Source: Hydractinia symbiolongicarpus
Lineage: Eukaryota > Cnidaria > Hydrozoa > Anthoathecata > Hydractiniidae
Assembly: GCF_029227915.1 (NCBI RefSeq)
Contig: NC_079887.1
Location: 5,084,001-5,148,000 of the forward strand
Length of the DNA stretch: 64,000 nucleotides
Direction of reading: 5' to 3'
Shown: piece after piece, positions 52,651 to 60,959 of the stretch
How the letters are laid out: each line of letters opens with the position of its first letter
Position numbering within the stretch: position 1 is the first letter of the stretch
Made by a program: the position numbers and the translations under genes
Notes under the pieces: model-generated
The model's input: only the letters and a program-made list of their open reading frames with translations
Databases searched by the model: none
Told to the model about the DNA's origin: nothing

Positions 52651-53740
52651 TAAAGATATCTTAGTAAATTACACCGAGGATATGGAAACATTAGAAGAAA
52701 GCGTTTTTCAATCTATTAAAAATATTCATGGAAGAAAGAAACGTGCAGATATGGACAGTATTATTGTTGAGTCGAAAGAATTCAGTCCAGAAAAGGTAAA
52801 ATATACTGTTCAACGACTTTGCGATACTGATAAACTTTTTCTCATAAACAGACGAGGATTACCTAGCTATAGGATAAGTAAAAACATTTTTACTGGCAAA
52901 ATTACGAGTGTTGATAGGGAAGAAGGAGAAGATGATATCCAAGAACCAGATGAAAAAGTAGACCACCTCGATCTTCTCGCTCAGGAACTACAACAGGTTA
53001 AAAACTTTGAAGTTTTAAAAGAAATAGTTAAAATGGTATCGGACATGAAAGAATACGTCTCGTATGAAGTCGGTAAATTAAGAAGAAATATGGTAAATGA
53101 TTTGGTTGTTCACTTGAAGGAAGAAAACGATTTTTTAAAAAACGAGATAAAAGAATCTCAAAGTTTGTTGAGGGACGTTTTGTTACAAGACATAAACATA
53201 AATAATTATGAAAAAATTAAAAACAAATCAGAAACCAATGATTGGAACGAAGTAAAGAAAGGTCCCTCGGGAAAAATAGAGAAACGATATAATAATAGAT
53301 TCAGTCTTTCAAATCGGTTTAGTACACTTCAGAACGAACAAAACAACAATAATCACTATGACGCACAACCACTTACGAATAATCAAAGTTACGCACCACC
53401 ACAACCAAATAAATCTATAAGAAGACCAAATCCCGTTATTAACCTTTCTCCAGAAAGAGATCTTTTACAACATAACATCAAATCATCTGAAACCCTTAAA
53501 AATAAAAAGAAGATTAGAATTATCAGTGATAGCATCGCAAAAGGCATAAATACTCGAGAATTCAATAATCATTTGAGAAACGGTGATGCAAGATTTAAAG
53601 TTTTTCCTGGTTCAAATATTAAAAATTTGGGTCATTACTCTCTACCAACCTTAGTAGATGAGAATCCAGAAATAGTAGTTGTGCATGTTGGAATAAACGA
53701 CTTGCTGGATATAAAGAGAAATAAATCATCAGTTAATTAA
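52643..53740 (+). CDS. Retrotransposon ORF1, N-terminal part (365 aa), ending in a premature stop inside an SGNH hydrolase domain
   Basis: ORF1 of a CR1-like LINE, expected to form the RNP with the element RNA. Residues about 15-80 look like a small alpha/beta winged-helix-type fold, with a helix, KKRADMDSI, a second helix (SPEKVKYTVQRLCDTDKLFL) and a beta pair. Residues 107-185 are heptad-rich and probably form a coiled coil. Residues 190-285 are an N/Q/P-rich linker. From about 290 an SGNH (GDSL) hydrolase begins: the nucleophile block is ISDSIAKG (Ser297, with Ser replacing the usual Gly of GDS), the Gly block is FPGSNIKNL (Gly323), and the Asn block is HVGINDL (Asn352). The TAA at 53738-53740 cuts the domain before its Asp-His block, but the same frame stays open for 102 more codons with matching sequence. 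The start codon is chosen for its good context and its position 76 bp from the element end. The winged-helix call is a visual impression; the hydrolase call is firm. Confidence 0.88.
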   Translation: MAAKDILVNYTEDMETLEESVFQSIKNIHGRKKRADMDSIIVESKEFSPEKVKYTVQRLCDTDKLFLINRRGLPSYRISKNIFTGKITSVDREEGEDDIQEPDEKVDHLDLLAQELQQVKNFEVLKEIVKMVSDMKEYVSYEVGKLRRNMVNDLVVHLKEENDFLKNEIKESQSLLRDVLLQDININNYEKIKNKSETNDWNEVKKGPSGKIEKRYNNRFSLSNRFSTLQNEQNNNNHYDAQPLTNNQSYAPPQPNKSIRRPNPVINLSPERDLLQHNIKSSETLKNKKKIRIISDSIAKGINTREFNNHLRNGDARFKVFPGSNIKNLGHYSLPTLVDENPEIVVVHVGINDLLDIKRNKSSVN

Positions 53741-54049
53741 ATTGCAGAAAAAATAATCAAACTATCACGCGTATACATCGATCATGGCGTCGAAAAAGTT
53801 TTTATTTCAGGTGTTATTATCTGTACTCGTATTGATTTTGAGTTTATCAAATCGTTAAATCATATACTTGAGAACGAGGCAAAGAAATATGGCTATATTT
53901 TTATCGACAATAGTAATATTATGGAATCTAATTTATGGAAAGATGGATTACATCTAATGGAAAGTGGTAAAGTTTTGTTAGCTAATAATTTCTTATTTTA
54001 TATAAATAATTTTTTAGGTCTGGATTTTATAGAAACAAATGTATACTGA
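53741..54049 (+). pseudogene. ORF1 C-terminal remainder of the SGNH hydrolase, severed by an in-frame TAA
   Basis: This continues the ORF1 frame directly after the TAA at 53738-53740 and ends at TGA 54047-54049. With it ORF1 would span 469 codons. It supplies what the upstream part lacks: a beta strand (KVFISGVII), a helix, a second strand (YGYIFIDN) and the catalytic Asp-His block WKDGLHLMESG (Asp434 and His437 in ORF1 numbering), as expected at the end of SGNH esterases. A single base change can account for the break, and no frameshift is needed. The 3' end overlaps the ORF2 frame by 40 nt (54010-54049). A sequencing or assembly error at the TAA is also possible. Confidence 0.85.
54010..54016 (+). 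promoter_or_regulatory. Putative -1 ribosomal frameshift site T TTT TTA in the ORF1/ORF2 overlap
   Basis: The heptamer TTTTTTA sits with TTT (54011-54013) and TTA (54014-54016) as ORF1-frame codons, the X XXY YYZ register. The -1 frame is the ORF2 frame. It opens immediately after a taa at 54007-54009, so slippage here enters ORF2 directly. The same heptamer is the known retroviral gag-pol slippery sequence. No strong stem is obvious at the usual 5-9 nt spacing. A weak AGAAA/TTTCT pair (54031-54035/54050-54054) and an 8-bp stem with two G-T pairs (54079-54086/54091-54098) lie downstream. Confidence 0.5.
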
Positions 54050-57000
54050 TTTCTGATAGGATAAGCACTGAACTTACGGCATCCTGCTCCCAGGGTGTAA
54101 CACATCCATATGGGGTTACTTCTTCTGAATGCAATAAGGAATTAAATGATCAATTTGAGACTGACCAATCACATGATTCTACATATAATTTACAAAATTC
54201 TCTGAAAAATGTCTGTGATATTAGAATCAAAAATCCTTTCAATCTATTGATAGGATATTTGAATATAAATAGTTTAAGGAAAAAAATAATTGACTTAAGG
54301 GAAATCTTTGTGAAATTTGCTCCAGATTATTTTGTATTATCTGAAACAAAATTAGATAGTACTTTTCCAAATAGTCAATTTACTATTGATGATTATGAAT
54401 TAAGATCTAGAAAAGATCGGGATAAAAATGGGGGTGGGCTAATTGAGTATGTAAAAAAGGGAGTGGTTTGTAAGCAAATAAACATAGCTAACCTTACAAG
54501 TAATGAAATTATATGTTCTGAGCTAAACGTCAGAAACAAAAAATGGACTATTATCACCCTTTATCGTCCACCACGTCATTCTAATCTTCAAAGTTTCTTT
54601 GAAGATTTGGAGAAAATTCTAAACAAAACACTCTCATTTTGTGATAACATCATTGTGATGGGGGACATAAACATTGATACTCATAATAAAAACGAAATAA
54701 TAAATTATCATTACATAACTTCTCTTTGCGATACTTTTGACCTAAAAAACTTAGTCAAAGACAAAACATGTTTTGCAAGTGAACAAGGAACATCAATTGA
54801 TGTTATTTTAACAAATAAACAAAGGTCTTTTCAAAACACTATGGTTACTGAGACTGGACTCAGTGACCATCATCTGATGATTACAACTTTCCTAAGATCT
54901 CATCTGGTAAGATTGAAATCAAAACTAATTGTTTATAGAAGTAACAGAAAGTTTGATAAGAGAAAGTTTCTTTCTGATGTTAGGAATACACGTTTTGATT
55001 TTAATGAAAATGACCCTGCTTCAAATTACGACCACTTGACAAAAACGTTTAGTTCTATTATTGAAAAGCATGCCCCGTTAAAACAGAAACTGCTCAGGGG
55101 AAATGAAGCACCTTTTATGAATAAAGAACTTAGGCAAGCCATTTATACCAGGTCAAGATTTAAAAACCGATACAATAAAGATCCTACTGAAGAAAACAAG
55201 ATTAACTATAAAAAACAACGAAATAAGTGTGTTGGACTCAGAAAGAAAGCCATAAAAATGTATTTTAAAAATGTTATAGATTCTGGGATTGTAGAAAATA
55301 AAACTTTTTGGAAAACTATTAAGCCGTTTATAACCAATAAAAGTGGTTTGAACAATGATAACATTATGATTATCAAAGATGGTGCTCAGATAACCAATGA
55401 CAGTGAGCTTGCTGAATTATTTAATGAACACTATATTAACATTGTAGAAAAAAGTAGTGGAACCAAGCCAATATCAATTGATTATCGAAATTCCTTAGAC
55501 AAAGAGAGACTAATTAATGAGATAATTAAAACATACGAGAGTCATCCGAGTATTGTCAAAATTAAAGCCTGCAACGAAAATATAAATTTTTTTAACTTTG
55601 AGGAGGTAGATGACAACACAATCAAAAAACTTTTTACTAATTTAAACATAAATTCCTCTCCAGGTAGAGACAAAATACCCCCAAAGCTTGTGAAGTTAGC
55701 TAGTGAATATCTGATTGGCCCATTGAAAAATGCTATAAACAGCAGCATAAAATTGAATATTTTTCCCGATGGAGCCAAACGTGCAACGGTAGCATCTCTT
55801 GACAAAGGAGGCAAAGACAAACATAGCATTAAAAATTTTAGACCTGTCAGTGTGTTGAATGTATTTTCAAAATTCTATGAAAACATAATGAAGGATCAAA
55901 TCATGTCTTTCATAGAATCGAAACTTTCAATATTTTTGTCAGCCTATCGGAAAAACTATAACACACAGCATGTCTTAATTCGTTTACTAGAAGAATGGAA
56001 AAAAAAACTTGATAAGAATTACGTGGTTGGTGCAGTCTTAATGGATCTATCAAAAGCATTCGATTGTGTGCCACATGATTTACTAATCGCTAAACTTGAG
56101 GCATATGGATTTGAAATTAATGCCCTGAAATTTGTCCTGTCATACCTAACAAATAGAGAACAATCTACTCGTATAAACGGACACTACAGTCTTTTCCAAA
56201 TGATTCTTTCAGGCGTGCCGCAAGGATCAATCTTAGGCCCGATAATTTTTAATATTTTTCTTAACGATATTTTTCTTTTTATAACCAGAAGTGACCTACA
56301 CAACTATGCTGATGATAATACATTGTCAAGCTTTTCCAATTCAATTCCAAACCTCATTAAAATTTTAGAAGGTGAGTCTGAGCAGGCGTTAGCATGGCTA
56401 CATGAAAATAAAATGATTGCTAACCCTGACAAATTTCAATGCATTATAATCAGCAAAGATAGGATAGAAAACACAAGTAGTAAACTGATAAGAATCGGAG
56501 ATAAAAACATATATTCGCAAGACACAGTCAAACTGTTAGGAGTTAAAATTGACAATAACCTTAGATTTGATCAGCACTTAAATGAGGTTTGCAAGAAAGC
56601 ATCTGCGCAACTAAATGCTTTGTATAGATTTAAAAACATACTTCCTTTTAAAGCTAAGAGTGTCTTAGCAGAAAGCTTTGTGTATTCAAACTTTAACTAC
56701 TGTCCACTTATTTGGAATTTCTCATCTTCAAAATCACTTTCTAGGGTCGAAAAACTCCATAAGCGAGCCCTAAAATTTGTAGATAGCGGATATTCAGAGA
56801 GAAAAGAAAGGTACATTTCTACCAAGAACAAAAGTAACTACATGAAAATTATGCGAATACGAAATCTATGTATAGAGATTTTTAAATCTCTTAATAATTT
56901 AAATCCGCCATTTATGTTAGACATCTTTCAACGCAGCGAAACAAACAGGCCAGTACGAAGTCAATATTTAAATAATCTTAAAACATTGAACTTTAATACA

Positions 57001-57156
57001 AAAAATTTTGGGGAAAAATGTCTTCGCTCATTGGGGCCTAAAATTTGGAATACTTTACCTTCCGAATTGAAAAGTTGTAACAGCCTTAAAAAATTTAAAA
57101 CGAAACTAAAGGAGTATGATTTCAGTCACTCGGTCTATTTAAATATTTTTTCTTAA
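54010..57156 (+). CDS. Retrotransposon ORF2: APE endonuclease and reverse transcriptase
   Basis: Nicks target DNA and copies the element RNA from the exposed 3' end (target-primed reverse transcription) in the nucleus. The open frame is 1048 codons. The first 79 have no ATG and resemble nothing known, and recognisable protein begins at the TTG codon 54247, from which residues are numbered. Endonuclease (1-215): LNINSL (Asn6), SETKLD (Glu33), NGGGL (61-65), YRPP (106-109), GDINID (Asp140, Asn142), SIDVILTN (Asp185) and SDHH (206-209). Reverse transcriptase (about 440-800): INSSPGRDKIPPK, NFRPVSVLN, VLMDLSKAFD (Asp600), SGVPQGSILGP, YADD (687-690, catalytic Asp689/690) and KLLGVKID. The C-terminal region (about 800-969) has the NYCPLIWNF and GPKIWNTLP patterns common in this group; I see no RNase H or zinc knuckle. 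All catalytic residues expected are present and there is no internal stop. ORF2 lies in the -1 frame relative to ORF1 and overlaps its extended end by 40 nt, so expression by frameshift or reinitiation is likely. Confidence 0.95.
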   Translation, partial: FFRSGFYRNKCILISDRISTELTASCSQGVTHPYGVTSSECNKELNDQFETDQSHDSTYNLQNSLKNVCDIRIKNPFNLLIGYLNINSLRKKIIDLREIFVKFAPDYFVLSETKLDSTFPNSQFTIDDYELRSRKDRDKNGGGLIEYVKKGVVCKQINIANLTSNEIICSELNVRNKKWTIITLYRPPRHSNLQSFFEDLEKILNKTLSFCDNIIVMGDINIDTHNKNEIINYHYITSLCDTFDLKNLVKDKTCFASEQGTSIDVILTNKQRSFQNTMVTETGLSDHHLMITTFLRSHLVRLKSKLIVYRSNRKFDKRKFLSDVRNTRFDFNENDPASNYDHLTKTFSSIIEKHAPLKQKLLRGNEAPFMNKELRQAIYTRSRFKNRYNKDPTEENKINYKKQRNKCVGLRKKAIKMYFKNVIDSGIVENKTFWKTIKPFITNKSGLNNDNIMIIKDGAQITNDSELAELFNEHYINIVEKSSGTKPISIDYRNSLDKERLINEIIKTYESHPSIVKIKACNENINFFNFEEVDDNTIKKLFTNLNINSSPGRDKIPPKLVKLASEYLIGPLKNAINSSIKLNIFPDGAKRATVASLDKGGKDKHSIKNFRPVSVLNVFSKFYENIMKDQIMSFIESKLSIFLSAYRKNYNTQHVLIRLLEEWKKKLDKNYVVGAVLMDLSKAFDCVPHDLLIAKLEAYGFEINALKFVLSYLTNREQSTRINGHYSLFQMILSGVPQGSILGPIIFNIFLNDIFLFITRSDLHNYADDNTLSSFSNSIPNLIKILEGESEQALAWLHENKMIANPDKFQCIIISKDRIENTSSKLIRIGDKNIYSQDTVKLLGVKIDNNLRFDQHLNEVCKKASAQLNALYRFKNILPFKAKSVLAESFVYSNFNYCPLIWNFSSSKSLSRVEKLHKRALKFVDSGYSERKERYISTKNKSNYMKIMRIRNLCIEIFKSLNNLNPPFMLDIFQRSETNRPVRSQYLNNLKTLNFNTKNFGEKCLRSLGPKIWNTLPSELKSCNSLKKFKTKLKEYDFSHSVYLNIFS

Positions 57157-57299
57157 TTTTTATACATTTTTCATAAAACCATAAACAAATTTTTGTCGGA
57201 TTTGATTAGTTTCCTGTATATTTATAAGTATGTATTTATTTATTTTTTTATATCAGGAAGCTATATGTACATAGTTATTTCTCCGACGTTAAATAAATT
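57157..57299 (+). other. Retrotransposon 3' UTR with two nested inverted repeats
   Basis: AT-rich region after the ORF2 stop. GTCGGA (57195-57200) pairs with TCCGAC (57282-57287). Nested inside, TTCCTG (57211-57216) pairs with CAGGAA (57254-57259), so the RNA could fold into a long two-part hairpin just before the tail. In LINEs of stringent type the 3' end structure is what the reverse transcriptase recognises; that this hairpin does so is inference. Confidence 0.7.
57292..57297 (+). terminator. AATAAA polyadenylation signal of the element
   Basis: AATAAA lies two bases before the AAG tail. It fits the standard animal polyadenylation hexamer, but elements of this group often end in a microsatellite rather than poly(A), so use is not certain. 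Confidence 0.5.
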
Positions 57300-57323
57300 A
57301 AGAAGAAGAAGAAGAAGAAGAAG
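57300..57323 (+). repeat. (AAG)8 tail of the retrotransposon
   Basis: Eight uninterrupted AAG triplets at the 3' end, directly abutting the right target-site copy. The final g is shared with gagttc. A short tandem tail rather than poly(A) is typical for CR1/L2-type LINEs. Confidence 0.9.
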
Positions 57324-57328
57324 AGTTC
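57323..57328 (+). repeat. Target-site duplication, right copy (gagttc)
   Basis: Right-hand copy of the bases at 52561-52566. Beyond it the monomer resumes at the expected place (cggcaatcacgtcaaattaa). Confidence 0.8.
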
Positions 57329-58454
57329 CGGCAATCACGTCAAATTAAGAAGAATGTTATTTCTTGGAGTCCAATTGTCTCATTTATCACATATATCAGG
57401 TCTCTGTCTAAAGTTAGTTCACTTAAGTCCCACAGTCAATCGTTTCATTGTTAAAAGCGATGCAACCTAGTATTATCAGAAAAATATCGTTAAATACATG
57501 TTGGTACGAATATGTGACCCAATCGTTGTAACTCGAACGGACTTACACCCTTAGAAAGTCAATTAAATGTACTTTTTGAAACTGTCGCTAATTCTTCAGC
57601 GCGTGATAAGGGCTAGGATTGGCCCCACAGTAAAAATTGTATTATTTATTTAAATTTTTAAATGAAGCGCTACCACAGCGCCCAGTGTAATCGCTGAGTT
57701 GCGGCAATCATGTCAAATTAAGAAGATTGTTATTTCTTGGAATCCAATTGTCACACTTATAACATTTATAAGGTCACAGTCCAAAATCAGTTCAATTAAG
57801 TCCCACAGTCAATCGTTTCATCGTTAAAAGCGATGCAACCTAGTAATATCAGAAAAATATCGCTAAATACATGTTGGTACAAATATGTGACCCAGTCGTT
57901 GTAACTCAAACGGACTGACACCCTTAGAAAGTCAATGAAATGTACTTTTTGAAACTGTCTCTATTTCTTCAGCGCGCGATAACAGCTAGGGTTGGTCCCA
58001 CAGTAAGAAATGACTTATTTATCTAAATTTTTAAATGAAGCGCTACCACAGCGCCCAGTGTAATCGCTGATTTTTGGAAATCACGTCAAATTAAAAAGAA
58101 TGTTTTTTCTTGGAGTCCAATTCTCTCACTTATCACATTTATCAGGTCACAGTCCAAAGTTAGTACAATTTAGTTCCACAGTCAATCGTTTCATTGTTAA
58201 AAGCGATGCAACCTAGTAATATCAGAAAAATATCGCTAAATACATGTTGGTACGAATTTGTGACCCAATCGTTTTAACTCAAACGGACTGTCACCCTTAG
58301 AAAGTCGATGAAATGTAGTTTTTGAGACTGTCTCTATTTCTTCTGCACGTCCTAACGGCTACGATTTGTCCTACAGCACAAATTGACTTTTTTGTCTACA
58401 TTTTTGAATAAAGGGCTACCCCAGCGCCCAGTGTATTCGCTGAGTTCCGGCTAT

Positions 58455-60440
58455 CATTTCAAATTAAAAACAATGTTATTTCTTGGAGTCCAATTGTCTC
58501 ACTTATCACATTTTTAAGGTCATAGTCCAAAATCAGTTTAATTAAGTCCCACAGTCAATCGTTGCACTGTTAAAAGCGATAAAACTTAGTAATATCGGAA
58601 AAAATCACTAACAACATGTTGGTACGAATATGTGACTCAATCGTTGTAACTCAAACGGACTGACACCCTTAGAAAGTCGATGAAATGTAGTTTTTGAAAC
58701 TATCTTTATTTCTTCAGCGCATGATAAGAGCTAGGATTGGTCCAACAGTAAAAAATGACTTATTAATCTAAATTTTTAAATGAAGTGCTACCACAGCGCC
58801 CAGTGTAATCGCTAAGTTGCGGCAATCATGTTAAATTAAGAGGAATGTTATTTCTTTGAGTCCAATTGTCTCACATTCACATTTATAAGCTCACAGCCCA
58901 AAATCAGTTCAATTAAGTCCCACAGTCAATCGTTTCATTGTTAAAAGCGATGCAACCTAGTAATATCAGAAAAATATCGCTAAATACATTTTGGTACAAA
59001 TATGTGACCCAATCGCTGTAACTCAAACGGACTGACACCCTTAGAAAGTCAATGAAATGTACTTTTTGAAACTGTCTCTATTTCTTCAGCGCGCGATAAC
59101 GGCTAGGATTGGTCCCACAGTAAAAATGACTTATTTATTTAAATTTTTAAATGAAGCGCTACCACAGCGCCCAGTGTAATCGCTGAGTTCCGGCAATCAC
59201 GTCAAATTAAGAAGAATGTTATTTCTTGGAGTCCAATTGTCTCATTTATCACATATATCAGGTCTCTGTCTAAAGTTAGTTCACTTAAGTCCCACAGTCA
59301 ATCGTTTCATTGTTAAAAGCGATGCAACCTAGTATTATCAGAAAAATATCGTTAAATACATGTTGGTACGAATATGTGACCCAATCGTTGTAACTCGAAC
59401 GGACTTACACCCTTAGAAAGTCAATTAAATGTACTTTTTGAAACTGTCGCTAATTCTTCAGCGCGTGATAAGGGCTAGGATTGGCCCCACAGTAAAAATT
59501 GTATTATTTATTTAAATTTTTAATAGAAGCGCTACCACAGCGCCCAGTGTAATCGCTGAGTTGCGGCAATCATGTCAAATTAAAAACAATGTTATTTCTT
59601 GGAGTCCAATTGTCTCACTTATCACATTTTTAAGGTCATAGTCCAAAATCAGTTTAATTAAGTCCCACAGTCAATCGTTGCACTGTTAAAAGCGATAAAA
59701 CTTAGTAATATCGGAAAAAATCACTAACAACATGTTGGTACGAATATGTGACTCAATCGTTGTAACTCAAACGGACTGACACCCTTAGAAAGTCGATGAA
59801 ATGTAGTTTTTGAAACTATCTTTATTTCTTCAGCGCATGATAAGAGCTAGGATTGGTCCAACAGTAAAAAATGACTTATTAATCTAAATTTTTAAATGAA
59901 GTGCTACCACAGCGCCCAGTGTAATCGCTAAGTTGCGGCAATCATGTTAAATTAAGAGGAATGTTATTTCTTTGAGTCCAATTGTCTCACATTCACATTT
60001 ATAAGCTCACAGCCCAAAATCAGTTCAATTAAGTCCCACAGTCAATCGTTTCATTGTTAAAAGCGATGCAACCTAGTAATATCAGAAAAATATCGCTAAA
60101 TACATTTTGGTACAAATATGTGACCCAATCGCTGTAACTCAAACGGACTGACACCCTTAGAAAGTCAATGAAATGTACTTTTTGAAACTGTCTCTATTTC
60201 TTCAGCGCGCGATAACGGCTAGGATTGGTCCCACAGTAAAAATGACTTATTTATTTAAATTTTTAAATGAAGCGCTACCACAGCGCCCAGTGTAATCGCT
60301 GAGTTCCGGCAATCACGTCAAATTAAGAAGAATGTTATTTCTTGGAGTCCAATTGTCTCATTTATCACATATATCAGGTCTCTGTCTAAAGTTAGTTCAC
60401 TTAAGTCCCACAGTCAATCGTTTCATTGTTAAAAGCGATG
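58455..60440. repeat. Satellite 2 three-monomer tandem pair (1116 bp each)
   Basis: The segment starting about 58455 is repeated from about 59571. Markers are aaattaaaaacaatg (58461/59577), tgaaatgtagtttttgaaac (58681/59797) and tacattttgg (58985/60101), all 1116 bp apart. Both copies contain the uninterrupted version of the retrotransposon target monomer. Confidence 0.85.
59185..59190. other. Paralogous empty site for the retrotransposon (also at 60301)
   Basis: gctgagttccggcaatcacg is continuous here. The bases before it match the left flank of the insertion (shift 6624, including tacattttggtacaaatatg and atcgctgtaactc), and the bases after it match the right flank (shift 1862). A second uninterrupted copy starts at 60301, 1116 bp further on. 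Confidence 0.9.
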
Positions 60441-60959
60441 CAACCTAGTAATATCAGAAAAATATCGTTAAATACATGTTGGTACGAATATGTGACCCAA
60501 TCGTTGTAACTCAAACGGACTTACACCCTTAGAAAGTCAATTAAATGTACTTTTTGAAACTGTCGCTAATTCTTCAGCGCGTGATAAGGGCCAGGATTGG
60601 TCCCACAGTAAAAAATGACTTATTAATCTAAATTTTTAAATGAAGTGCTACCACAGCGCCCAGTGTAATCGCTGAGTTCGGGCAATCAGGTCAAGTTAAG
60701 AAGAATGTTATTTCATGGAGTCCAATTGTCTCACTTATCACATTTATAAGGTCATAGTCCAAAGTTAGTTCAATTAAGTCCCACAGTCAAGCGTTTCATT
60801 GTTAAAAGCGATGCAACCTAGTAATATCGGTAAGATATCACTAAATACATGTTGGCACGAATATGTGACGCAACTGTTGTAGTTGAAACGGACTGATACC
60901 GTTAGAAAGTCAATGAAATGTAGTATTTGAAACTATCTCTATTTCTTCAGCGCGCACTA

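Larger units (their letters stand above)
52567..57322 (+). mobile_element. Non-LTR retrotransposon, Jockey superfamily (CR1/L2/Daphne-like), 4756 bp, near full length
   Basis: A complete-looking LINE inserted in a satellite 2 monomer. It has a 76-bp leader, ORF1 with an SGNH hydrolase domain, ORF2 with APE endonuclease and reverse transcriptase, a 3' UTR, and a short tandem tail (AAG) in place of poly(A). It has no long terminal repeats. Esterase-type ORF1 proteins and microsatellite tails are described for CR1-like elements, which is the basis of the clade call. L2 or Daphne cannot be separated from CR1 without a tree. The flanks rejoin exactly into an intact monomer: the left flank matches sequence ending at 59190 with shift 6624, and the right flank matches with shift 1862. 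The difference, 4762, equals the element plus one 6-bp duplication. ORF2 is uninterrupted and ORF1 has one stop, so the insertion looks young. Confidence 0.93.

Noticed and set aside
53738-53740. TAA read as a sense codon under a variant genetic code
   Set aside because: ORF2 runs 1048 codons with no internal TAA or TAG and ORF1 has only this one, which fits the standard code with one mutation.
54247-54249. TTG at 54247 as the ORF2 start codon
   Set aside because: Eukaryotic initiation at TTG is improbable, and the frame is open 79 codons further upstream. It merely coincides with the start of endonuclease similarity.
55542-55829. 95-codon open frame on the minus strand
   Set aside because: Antisense shadow of the reverse transcriptase region of ORF2.
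52567-57322. LTR retrotransposon, retrovirus or DNA transposon
   Set aside because: No direct or inverted terminal repeats, no integrase, protease or transposase domain. The APE endonuclease, YADD reverse transcriptase and microsatellite tail identify a LINE.
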